Source of the DNA: Poronia punctata
Lineage: Eukaryota > Ascomycota > Sordariomycetes > Xylariales > Xylariaceae
Assembly: GCA_022579005.1 (NCBI GenBank)
Contig: MU401810.1
Span: 1 to 28,425, forward strand
DNA length: 28,425 nt
Direction of reading: 5' to 3'
Shown: piece after piece, positions 20,091 through 28,425 of the stretch
Layout: each line of letters begins with the position of its first letter
How positions within the stretch are numbered: the stretch's first letter is position 1
The notes under the pieces: generated by a model
Told to the model about the DNA's origin: nothing
What the model saw: only the letters and a program-made list of their open reading frames with translations
Database searches by the model: none
Made by a program: the position numbers and the translations under genes

Positions 20091-20676
20091 GGGTTGTTCG
20101 GTAGGAAAATTATTGACTATTTGTGTAGGGACTAGGGATAAGTCATAATCATAATCACCGTGTTTGCAAAACGACTTATGACTTATTCCCACCTTGGCAA
20201 GTTGGACGTACTTATTTAGGTCTAGGTATCCCCGCTCGTCCTACACACTAATCAGATATCCTTAATTTGCTAAAAACATTGGCATTTTGATAAACAACGT
20301 ATATTGCGTACCTACCTACCCACCTACCCTTGGCGCACCCTTTACTACACTACGTTAGAATTGGCTGCGTACCTAAGGTATGAGGCTGTATTCAGGTGTT
20401 AAATATAGTAGTAATGTCTAATGCCTGGTGTTGAGTGCAGCGAAGGGTCAACCAAGCTTGGCAGCCAAAATAACGCGTACCTTGGCAAGGTCCTTGGCAT
20501 AACCATTAGAAAAATTAGAAAAATATCTCAACGGACAGGTTTGTCTTATGAAAATCTACAACTGTCGTTTGATTGGGGAGGTTTTGCCCGATAAGTAGGA
20601 TTCTTATCGATGTTCTTATGACAGGGATGTCATAGGCCATAATTATATAAGTAATAATTTTCCTACCAAACAACCC
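20091..20676. mobile_element. MITE-like non-autonomous DNA element, 586 bp
   Basis: Terminal inverted repeats of 24 bp at 20091-20114 and 20653-20676 match at 23 positions; the core ggtaggaaaattatt is perfect. The only mismatch is a C/T difference. A further internal hairpin (20135-20147 with 20177-20190, gggataagtcata-type arms) lies near the left end. No transposase is coded. TA dinucleotides lie 11 bp outside the left repeat and 2 bp outside the right one, but no clean target duplication is visible. The superfamily is therefore undecided. Confidence 0.7.
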
Positions 20677-20964
20677 CTTAGTAAGTGTAGATATCCGTCC
20701 TTACATAAAACTTGAAAAGCCACCCGGCACTCGATAATAAAAGGCATACTCCTAGTTGACGGGGTATGAACGCGCCGGCATGATCCGTCTCACTTCGTCT
20801 AGCGCCTTAGAGACTCCCGACTCTCTATTACCCCACATGTGCCGTCCTTCCGGCAACGACTTTGATGTCATATGTGTCACTTTTATAACATCTGTTAGTG
20901 GCCAGGTTTGACATACCGTTATCTTGTGGCTGTATACCGATGAACAAGCGACGTTACGGCGCGT
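20677..20964. other. Intergenic region right of the MITE-like element
   Basis: No gene or repeat recognised. Confidence 0.4.
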
Positions 20965-21489
20965 CTACCCAGACAGCGCCACCCTCGTATGAGACACTGT
21001 CTTGTCCCCTTGGACTCGTAAAAAAAGAGCCGACCAAATCAGAGACATAGTGAATACTATGCTTTCACGCCGCTTGAGACATTGCGCAACGACGGGTAAG
21101 ACAATATCCACCAAGGGCAAAGATCCCAGCGTATCGAGTATATGATAAAGACCCATTTTGGGCGTCATCGCCAAAGAAGTCCCTCTAATTACGGCCCGAC
21201 TGAGCGATATTTCCGAGGAAGACGGGGACGGGAAGACGCGCCTTCTATCGTATGGTAGATCTTTCGCGTGCCGGAATGCCATGGCGAGTAAACCGTTGGC
21301 AAGAGGGCGATGTAGTTGTCTCAATTTTACCCCTCGGCGTACGTGAATCCACAGCGGCGTGCCGTCTGCCCATTTGAACCCGAACACTGGGTGCTCTCCG
21401 CTTAACTGCGTATACGTTTTGTATATGTATGCGTACCCGTAGCTCTTAGTCGATATTTCCGCGTTGCTGCTACCGAGACGAACTTTCAC
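20965..21489 (-). CDS. Open frame of unknown status (174 codons, no ATG at the start)
   Basis: The minus-strand frame is uninterrupted for 174 codons, long for non-coding DNA of this composition, but begins with GTG; the first ATG is near codon 70. The translation has no domain I recognise. It lies 84 bp from the antiporter start, head to head, so part of it must overlap that gene's promoter. It may be a gene remnant, a missed 3' exon, or chance. I do not assign a function. Confidence 0.2.
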   Translation of the reverse strand: MKVRLGSSNAEISTKSYGYAYIYKTYTQLSGEHPVFGFKWADGTPLWIHVRRGVKLRQLHRPLANGLLAMAFRHAKDLPYDRRRVFPSPSSSEISLSRAVIRGTSLAMTPKMGLYHILDTLGSLPLVDIVLPVVAQCLKRRESIVFTMSLIWSALFLRVQGDKTVSHTRVALSG

Positions 21490-21573
21490 GACTCCTAGAT
21501 GTCATGACTCTGCGACCCCGGCTGATCCAAGGCGACCTTTACCGAAGTCGAATTCCAAGTCCAACTCGCCACG

Positions 21574-23585
21574 ATGCCTACGCTTGACTTGAGTGAAGTT
21601 AACAAAGCAACTGCGGTGATTGGTAAGAATGGACGCACCTAGAACTTTGTCCTGTTAGTTGCTAAGAAAATCTCTTTTAGGTTCCTTCATGGCAATATAT
21701 GGCTTACTCGCAACTAAGATCAGGAGCGTGTGGTACCTTGGGGAAGCTTGTTAGTCCGGCCTACGTACCCTTCCCTTCCGGTCTTATCCAGCTGTTGACA
21801 TAGGGGAAAAGTGCCGGCAGTAGCTTTTGGCATCATATTAGGACCCGTGGGAGCTAAATTCATGGATCCTGGAAAATGGGGCGAGGAGCCCCCTGGTCAG
21901 GTTGGTGCCATTACGCTTGGAGTAATGCGCGTGATGATTAGTATTCAGCTGTGAGATCAACATCCTCTCGTTGCCGTCGTCACAAAGGCTGCACAGATTG
22001 GCCGGTCGCTAGAGCCGAGAGGAGCCCGAAAAGCTAATAAAGGCCAAACAGTGTGATCGCAGGCTACCAACTACCGGCAAAGTATGTGCAGCGACGATGG
22101 AGAGAGGTTTTCGTCTGCCTTGTCCCCGTCATGGCCTTAATGTGGCTCTGTACGTCTGTATGCATCCTTTCCACGATACCGAACTTGTCGCTGTTGGCCA
22201 CTCTCGTCATCGGTGCTTGCGCTACGTCTACGGATCCTATCCTGTCGCAGGCTGTCGCGAAAGGTCCATTCGCTGAGAAATACGTTTCCCGCCCCCTACG
22301 GGAGATCATCTCGGCCGAGGCCGGAGCAAATGACGGATTTGCGTCGCCCTTTTTGATGCTCTCGGTCAACCTCCTGCGCCTCTCGGCTAGTGCTCCCGAT
22401 AGCATCGTGGAACGGCACAGAGGTGTGGGTCCGCGTCCTAGCCATGTAGGCATGGCCCTCGGAAATTGGGCTATAGAGACGCTGGTGTATATTGTGTTGT
22501 TGGCGACGGTATACGGGGCCGTGTCGGGATTCTGTGCCAGAACGACTATCCGTTTCTCTTTGTCTCGTGGGTGGATCGATACCGAGAGCTATTTCCTCTA
22601 TCCCACCGCATTAGGGGTAAGTGAAGCGAGCCTCCTTTCAGCACGGCTGTATTCTTCGACTTCTTCTCGTGCTGCTGCCATGTCCTGAACTTGACTGAAG
22701 ACGCTGACCTACATATCGTAGTTGTTTGTTGTGGGGACTTGCGGCGCCATTGGGACCAGTGATCTCCTAGCTTGTTTCGTTGCAGGCTGTGCATTAAACT
22801 GGGATGGGCGATTTCTGGCCGAGACCAAGCGACGACACGACGAAGTAGACTCCTGTATCGACGTTCTTCTGAACTTTGGCGGTTTCCTATATGTGGGCGC
22901 TGTTTTACCGTGGAAGGAATTCCACCAGCCCGAGACAACTGGGATCACTTATCCTCGCCTGGTCGCACTTGGCGCCCTCGTTCTGCTCTTCCGGCGGATC
23001 CCCGCGCTTCTCATCACCTACAAGCTGATGCCATCGGCAGTCAAGGACTGGAGAGAGGCCATATTTATGGGACATTTCGGCCCCATCGGTGTGGGTGCGG
23101 TATACTATGTCGAGCATACGCGCTTGCTATTCAATCAAAGTATTGCTAGTGAAAAGGCGTTGATAGATGCCCTGCGGCCCGGTGCGTCCCGTTTAAGCCC
23201 CCACAGCTCGCGCGGCAGCATACGAGTACTTGTAAACGCGCTTGATAAACTAACCCGTGTCCTGCCAGTTGTATTCTTCCTCGTCCTCACCTCGATTGTT
23301 GTACACGGGCTCTCTATTCCGATATTGAGCGTTGCATACAAGTGTCGCAGGGTGAAGATGGTGACGGAAGACTGCCTGCAACTATATAAGAGGAGTACGG
23401 ATCCACCGACTTCAGTGGACGCCGTCAGAGGTCACCGGTGCACTTTCATCACTTACGGCCGTTTTCGGCCACTGGCTAACTTGAGCCTACTTCCCATTGC
23501 TCACGCCGTCAGCAGCGACGGCCACTGTAATAGGACCATGAAGACTGACAACAAGGACAATGAAAACGGCATATCATCGAGGTAG
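21574..23585 (+). CDS. NHA1: Na+(K+)/H+ antiporter, NHA1/Sod2 type (CPA1)
   Basis: Five exons join in frame: 21574-21622, 21681-21749, 21812-21950, 22052-22616, 22722-23585 (561 residues). Introns are 58, 62, 101 and 105 bp; intron 2 has the less usual donor GTTAGT and acceptor AAAAG. The start MPTLDLSEVNKATAVIG and then WYLGEALPAVAFGIILGP follow the fungal family. Membrane helices run throughout. TDP with D147 and the ND pair in SAEAGANDGF (N179, D180) mark the ion-binding core. GTCGAIGTSDLLACFVAG, LNFGGFLYVG, GHFGPIGVGA and the last helix FFLVLTSIVVHGLSIP complete the exchanger domain. The cytosolic tail (about 60 residues) is short compared with S. cerevisiae Nha1. From the family: plasma-membrane export of Na+/K+ for proton uptake. 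An in-frame TGA at 21951 is removed with intron 3. Confidence 0.9.
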
Positions 23586-24532
23586 AAATCCGAGCTGATG
23601 TGATCCACGGTACTTCATACGGGGCCATGCGAGATTAATACACGTCGCGTTTTCACCTTTGTTCGCGAGGCTATGAGCACAACTCGGCCGGTGGATTGAC
23701 GCAAGCAGTCAAGATGTCACGACTGATAAGATTTGGCAATTCATCCTGCAGCTGAAGCAGTGAAGTGAAAGCAACATAGCAGACTAGGGGGCTCCATCTT
23801 TGGAAACCCACTAGTAGGTGGCCGTTTGTTTCCATTCCGATCTACTCGTACGCTAATTTACCTCCCAGGGAGCATTTGAACCAAGATGCTTGGAAATACA
23901 AGGCTAGACTGGTACGAGTTACATAAGAAATGACTCGAATTCGCTTGTGTAACACGCCATGCTTTGGAGATAAGAAGGTGCAACCCTATTCTATGCACGA
24001 AATGCGAATACCCTAAATAGCGCCTGCCCTCATCCTCAGTCCCATCAGTACTGCAGTTTCAGATAATTTTCCCAATCTTGGCCAACCCAATGATAACTTT
24101 GTATATACAGCCACAAAGGTGCCCCCTACCTAACGTACCTGTTTGGTACCTACTTTACACGTAGCTTCGAATACCTAACGTCCTATACCAGATCATGCCT
24201 CCCTGGGTTGATGACGAGGACTTGTGAACAAAACATCTTGGGTCGTCGATACTCCTACATATCCATCATGGTTTCTACCATGATAGAAAACGCCCTCGCG
24301 CTTGGAAGCACTCACTTCGCCTTCTACACGTACGAGTAGTTGCTGTTGTCTTGATACTCGCTTTCTTGGTCGACCCTTATGACTTTTTGTATCATGCATT
24401 ATTAGTGTATCCCATTAGCGTATTATGCGTATAATCACATGTTCCCCCTACATTTCGTGACTCGGGGTTATTGCCCGATCTATTTTCTAAAGACCATCAG
24501 AAACGAGAATCGACCGCCGTCGTACCCTAAAC
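23586..24532. other. Intergenic region between antiporter and glycosyltransferase
   Basis: About 950 bp with no gene recognised. A small hairpin (atcatgg...ccatgat) lies near 24266-24285. Likely antiporter 3' region and the next promoter. Confidence 0.5.
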
Positions 24533-26389
24533 ATGGCCTTCAAGGGGTTGGTTTCCTCGGTCGCCAGTTTTTCCCATACTTCTATCCGACAGAGATCCAA
24601 GTACCTCATCTTAGCTGTTGTCGTGCTTATATTCCTCTACTTCCTCAACCTGCACCGACAATGGGGTCGTCTACAAGACGTCCTAGACGTCGTGGATGTC
24701 AAGATTCCCCATCATCTCCCTTCTTTGGACACTAATCGCCATGTAATCCATAAACTATCAAAGGATGCTCGTCTCCGATTCAAACAACTGCTTGGGAAGC
24801 GCACCGACACGCTAGAACAAGCTGCGAGTAGGTATCGCGAACGTCGCGGGCGGCATCCTCCACCTGGTTTTGACAAGTGGTTTGCGGCCGCACAAGAGAA
24901 GGAAGCCATCGTGGTTGAGGATTTCTTCGATCGGATCTATCACGACATCAACCCGTTCTGGGCCCTCGACCCGAAAACCTTGCGGCGAATGATACAGGAG
25001 GAGGAACATTTCATACGCATCCGAGATGGCAAAGCATGGTTCGAGTCGCATCACCTCGAGCTTCGCCAGCCCTGGGTGCAGCGCTGGACTGAACTTGTCG
25101 AAGAGATGATGCCCAACCTGCCTGATCTTGACATGGTTCTCAACGTCATGGATGAAACACGCGTCCTCGTCCCGTGGGAAAAGATTGCCGAATACGTAGC
25201 CGAAGAACAGCGCACACGCGATATCTTTAGCCCTTCCGACGCCGTAACCGAATATACCAAGTATAAAGATGAACCCGACGAGCCCACCATAAAGGTCGAT
25301 TGGATTCGGGATCAGTTAAATCAGTACTGGGATCATTATCGTGTCACTTGTCCACCCGACACACCGGGGCGCAACGTCTCTAGCTTACCTAATCTCGATG
25401 ATTCACCGACTTATCCGACCGAACCGATGCCCTTTACTGTCGATGGCTTCATACAGAACTTTACCCAAGCTAGTGATCCCTGTTTGCAACCACATCTCCG
25501 CGGTATGCACGGAACCTTCATAGAGAGTGTGAGCATGGGAACCACACACTCACTCTATCCTATATTTGGCGGTTGCAAACTGCCTGGCAATAACGAGATG
25601 TTGATCCCGGCCGGCATGATCCTTGATAGCTATGATCTATTCAGCGGCGGCGACAGCCATGGAGGCCCGTGGAATGATAAAAAGAACAAGCTGGTGTGGC
25701 GCGGTGTCGCCAGCGGTGGACGCCATAAAAAGGAGAATTGGTGGGGATATCAACGCCTTCGGTTTGTGCAAATGATGAATGGCACGACCGTCTCGCTCGT
25801 AGAAAACGGCGAGGACGGCGCTGCCCCGACATTCAAGCTCCCGACCATCAAACAGCATCAGACGCAAGCGCAAAAGAAAGGTAAACTTGGGCAATGGGTT
25901 GCATCCCTCAGCAACACGGGATTCACCGATTACACATGTTTCCCCCATCAAGAAGATAACGGCTGCAGCTACCTGGAGCCTTACATGGAGCTTCTCGGAT
26001 CGGTTCACATGAAAGACCAATACGACTACAAGTTCCTACCCGACATCGACGGGAACTCTTACAGCGGGCGTTTCCGTGCCTTCATGCGCAGTACGAGCTT
26101 GGTACTCAAATCGACCATCTACTCGGAATGGCACGACGACCGACTGGTACCTTGGGTGCACTTTGTCCCTTTTGACAATACCTATGTCGACATTTACGCC
26201 ATTATCGAATACTACCTCGGCCACGATGATGAAGCACAAATGATTGCCGAGGAGAGTAGGCAGTGGTCCGAGTCGGTGATGCGGCGAGAAGACATGTTGC
26301 TTTATGTTTGGAGATTACTCTTGGAGTATGCAAGAGTCATGGATCCTTCGCGGGACCGACTGGCTTATGTGGAAGACTTGATGAATTGA
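24533..26389 (+). CDS. CAP10-like glycosyltransferase (GT90), type II membrane protein
   Basis: Single exon, 618 residues. A short N-terminal cytosolic segment with basic residues (RQRSK) leads into one membrane helix at about 24-40 (YLILAVVVLIFLYFL), so it should be a type II protein of the Golgi or ER with a luminal catalytic part. A long N-terminal luminal region (about 45-320) of the fungal type comes first. The CAP10/GT90 domain follows from about 325: HGTFIESVSMG, NNEMLIPAGMILDSYDLF, KLVWRGVASGGR, then the highly conserved DIDGNSYSGRFRAFMRSTS and SLVLKSTIYSEWHDDRLVPW and a final HFVPF segment. From the family: sugar transfer, as with Cryptococcus CAP10/CXT1 (xylose) and animal POGLUT enzymes. 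The donor and acceptor here are not known. It is probably involved in cell-wall or glycoprotein glycans. No break seen. Confidence 0.92.
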   Translation: MAFKGLVSSVASFSHTSIRQRSKYLILAVVVLIFLYFLNLHRQWGRLQDVLDVVDVKIPHHLPSLDTNRHVIHKLSKDARLRFKQLLGKRTDTLEQAASRYRERRGRHPPPGFDKWFAAAQEKEAIVVEDFFDRIYHDINPFWALDPKTLRRMIQEEEHFIRIRDGKAWFESHHLELRQPWVQRWTELVEEMMPNLPDLDMVLNVMDETRVLVPWEKIAEYVAEEQRTRDIFSPSDAVTEYTKYKDEPDEPTIKVDWIRDQLNQYWDHYRVTCPPDTPGRNVSSLPNLDDSPTYPTEPMPFTVDGFIQNFTQASDPCLQPHLRGMHGTFIESVSMGTTHSLYPIFGGCKLPGNNEMLIPAGMILDSYDLFSGGDSHGGPWNDKKNKLVWRGVASGGRHKKENWWGYQRLRFVQMMNGTTVSLVENGEDGAAPTFKLPTIKQHQTQAQKKGKLGQWVASLSNTGFTDYTCFPHQEDNGCSYLEPYMELLGSVHMKDQYDYKFLPDIDGNSYSGRFRAFMRSTSLVLKSTIYSEWHDDRLVPWVHFVPFDNTYVDIYAIIEYYLGHDDEAQMIAEESRQWSESVMRREDMLLYVWRLLLEYARVMDPSRDRLAYVEDLMN

Positions 26390-28185
26390 ATGCTTTATCC
26401 TACTTCCGGGGGAGCCTGGGGGTAGGCAGTCGGAGGGCGCAACGAGTTTGAAAAGCGGGACGAGCAGGAAGTGTCTCTTTGTAGTTTTATTGTATTCCTG
26501 TACCGATACCATGAGAGCACTTACGTCCTTTACGTTGTAGATACCAGTTTTCCGTAATGGCTTCACAAGGGTTCAGCATATATTAGGGAAGAGGGTGGGA
26601 CCAGTAGGGGTAACCAACGGAGAGTATATAATAACGCCTGATGCTGCATTCTACAGATAGATACCAAAGGACACGGGAGGAAATAAAGAAAACTCAACAG
26701 ACTTTGCACCGTCCTAACCCCTTTTCGCCCCGTCTAAGCCCGTCTGAGTGCCTAGGTATCCAGGTTAGTACCTATAGGCTTAGCTACATAGCTTACCTAG
26801 GGGGAACTTGATACTACCCATGTACACGTATGCGTATGTGTAAGGAGGTGCTGGCAGGAGAAAGTCCTGATTGGAGGTCATGTCAGACGGTATCATATCA
26901 CTTGGACTGTATGTTGTTGTGTCGGTGCTTCTTGATGACAGATGCTACCTTAGGTAAGGTAATCAATTTCAACGCTGCGGCGAAGGCATGGAATGGATCT
27001 ACAAGTTAAAACGCCAGGAAGCCCGCTCGCTGCTGGCGCCTTTCCCAACCTTTGAACTATTACTTTACATGTAAGTAATAATGAAAACGTCCATCGAAAG
27101 GGAAGGGATGTCCTGGGTTATGAGCGGGGTTGGCAGTTGCCGCCTGGATTATCGGATATATAAAGTAGTACCCAATCCGTACCTACTTACTTACGTACTT
27201 ACCTGTAACCTGGGTAAGTACCTACCTGACTTAATTCTTCCTTCTATTACTACTTTGTGAGGGATTTCTTTCTTTTTATTGATTGTGGGACAAGTCTCGG
27301 TACGGTAACTCTTGCCGACGCCGTATTTCGTTGCAAGACGGTTCAACTTCTGAACCGGGATTAGGTAGGTAGGTACTAGTACTGTCTTTGACTTCGGAAG
27401 TGTAGGTAACTCGCACACTTTCCCATTAATCGCTCGACGAGAATGGAATGCAGTCGATTCTCTTCTCTTTTCTTTTCTCTGCGCCGGGCCATAATTTGAG
27501 TAGGTAGGTAGGTAGGTACTCGTACGCGCGGACCCGTCTTATCGGCGGTCTAGGTCTAGGTCAGTCAGGTGATTGACACCCGGCCCGGACTACGCAGACT
27601 TGGATTTGATAAAGACGGGGGGCCGCCTTCCATTGTTCGGCCGTAGGAGCCATGACCGCTCGAGTCTACCAGAATTCCGCTAACCTAGTTTACTGTTCTC
27701 TTTACATGCACATGCTACTCGCCCTTGTCTTTTTCCTTAGGACTACCTAACTAGGTACGGGCTGGAGAGTACCGGTAGGTGGGGGACAAACATTTCTTTC
27801 GATGCGTTGACAAATTTTTTTTATTTTTTTTCAACTTCCTCGACATTATTCGCACCGTCGATTGATTACTAGCACGGCTTCTGAGCGTTGCATCTCTACA
27901 AGGGGGGGTGTTAAAGAATTCAAGGAGCTTGTTGCATCCACCACTCTACTCGTATAGGGGGAGGATATGCTTGTCTCCATTTCGCAGCAAGGTTGAGAAT
28001 GATCGAGTTCCTATCTACACCCTCTAGCTCTGAATGGATACCTACTTCTGGAAATGAGCGCTGACATTGATTCCGCAAGGTGGTTTGGCACTAAGTATGG
28101 TTATAATACAGTTTAAGTAGATTGTTTTTCCTTACTTTATTACCTACCCCCTTTAACCCCTTTTCCGCTTGTAGTAGCAGACATC
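26390..28185. other. Gene-free stretch, about 1.8 kb
   Basis: No gene recognised. It has two promoter-like TATATAA sequences without a following gene (about 26625 and 27158), a near-palindrome taccttaggtaaggta near 26946-26961, and dense TACC/GGTA runs (27180-27235, 27362-27375, 27502-27519). Confidence 0.5.
27500..27519. repeat. (TAGG)n tetranucleotide repeat
   Basis: A run of four to five TAGG units followed by tact. It is the longest example of a motif found in most intergenic regions of this window (see findings). Confidence 0.75.
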
Positions 28186-28407
28186 TGTTAGAACTAGCAG
28201 AATAGCTAAATTGTATGTATTAATTAATGTATGCGTAAAGAGGTTAAACTTTTTTTTTTTTGTAAAATTTATATATATTAAATAGGTAAGAAAAGATTTT
28301 TTATAAGAAGACTTTTTTTTTATAGTAGTTTTTACTATAGCTATATAACTTTTATTATATAAGTATTATATTAATTTTTATTATTTTATAACTTATTAAA
28401 TTTAATA
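28186..28407. repeat. LTR-like repeat, right copy
   Basis: 222 bp, the same sequence and orientation as 365-585. It starts with intact TGTTAG directly at the edge of ordinary DNA; its 3' end CTAACA has decayed to TTAATA. AT-rich sequence continues to the end of the window, so it could be the 5' LTR of an element that lies outside, or a solo LTR in another repeat island. Its base composition is slightly less degraded than the left copy in the first 70 bp (tgtatg, gcgtaaag retained). Confidence 0.65.
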
Positions 28408-28425
28408 TACTTTTTTAAAATAAGC

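Noticed and set aside
21951..22051. Stop codon suggesting a broken antiporter gene
   Set aside because: GTGAGA donor and CAG acceptor remove the stop and restore IQLVIAGYQLP, so it is an intron.
1..28425. The whole interval as one giant mobile element (Starship-like) bounded by the two repeats
   Set aside because: The repeats are short LTR-like sequences, no tyrosine-recombinase captain gene is present, and the cargo is core housekeeping genes.
1..28425. CRISPR array or secondary-metabolite cluster
   Set aside because: No regularly spaced repeats; one SDR and one glycosyltransferase without a core synthase do not make a cluster.

Overview
The window is nuclear DNA from a filamentous ascomycete (Pezizomycotina; a Sordariomycete-like fungus is my best guess, not proven). 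The evidence is short GT-AG introns of about 57-113 bp, fungal-type proteins (CHL1/DDX11 helicase, FCP1 phosphatase with BRCT, NHA1/Sod2-type antiporter, CAP10-type glycosyltransferase, secreted aspartic protease), and AT-rich blocks at both ends that carry the CpA-to-TpA signature of repeat-induced point mutation (RIP).

Layout. 1-2735 is an AT-rich, RIP-degraded island. It holds a 221-bp LTR-like repeat and the wreck of a Fot1/pogo-type DNA transposase. From about 3.5 to 12.2 kb lie three conserved housekeeping genes, all on the + strand: a CHL1/DDX11 DNA helicase (4 exons), the RNA polymerase II CTD phosphatase FCP1 (1 exon, with upstream ORFs), and the complex I subunit NDUFA13/GRIM-19 (4 exons). 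From 13.4 to 17.8 kb come a short-chain dehydrogenase/reductase (2 exons) and a secreted pepsin-like aspartic protease (2 exons). From 18.2 to 19.0 kb is an RNA-gene cluster: on the - strand, two near-identical box C/D snoRNAs that look like U24, each inside its own intron of what seems to be a non-coding host gene; on the + strand, divergently, a tRNA-Gln(CUG). From 19 to 21.5 kb the DNA is gene-poor and contains a 586-bp MITE-like element with 24-bp terminal inverted repeats. From 21.6 to 26.4 kb are a Na+/H+ antiporter (5 exons) and a type II membrane CAP10/GT90 glycosyltransferase (1 exon). The last 240 bp re-enter AT-rich repeat DNA with a second copy of the 221-bp LTR-like repeat in the same orientation.

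The genes do not form an obvious pathway. They are a mix of core nuclear and mitochondrial functions and surface or secreted functions, typical of ordinary fungal chromosome arms between repeat islands. The most interesting signal is the tandem intronic snoRNA pair. Its D'-adjacent guide can pair 12-13 nt with the conserved LSU rRNA segment that U24 modifies in yeast and human, while the D-box guide is different from the usual U24 one. Intergenic DNA is also strewn with TACC/GGTA tetranucleotide motifs.
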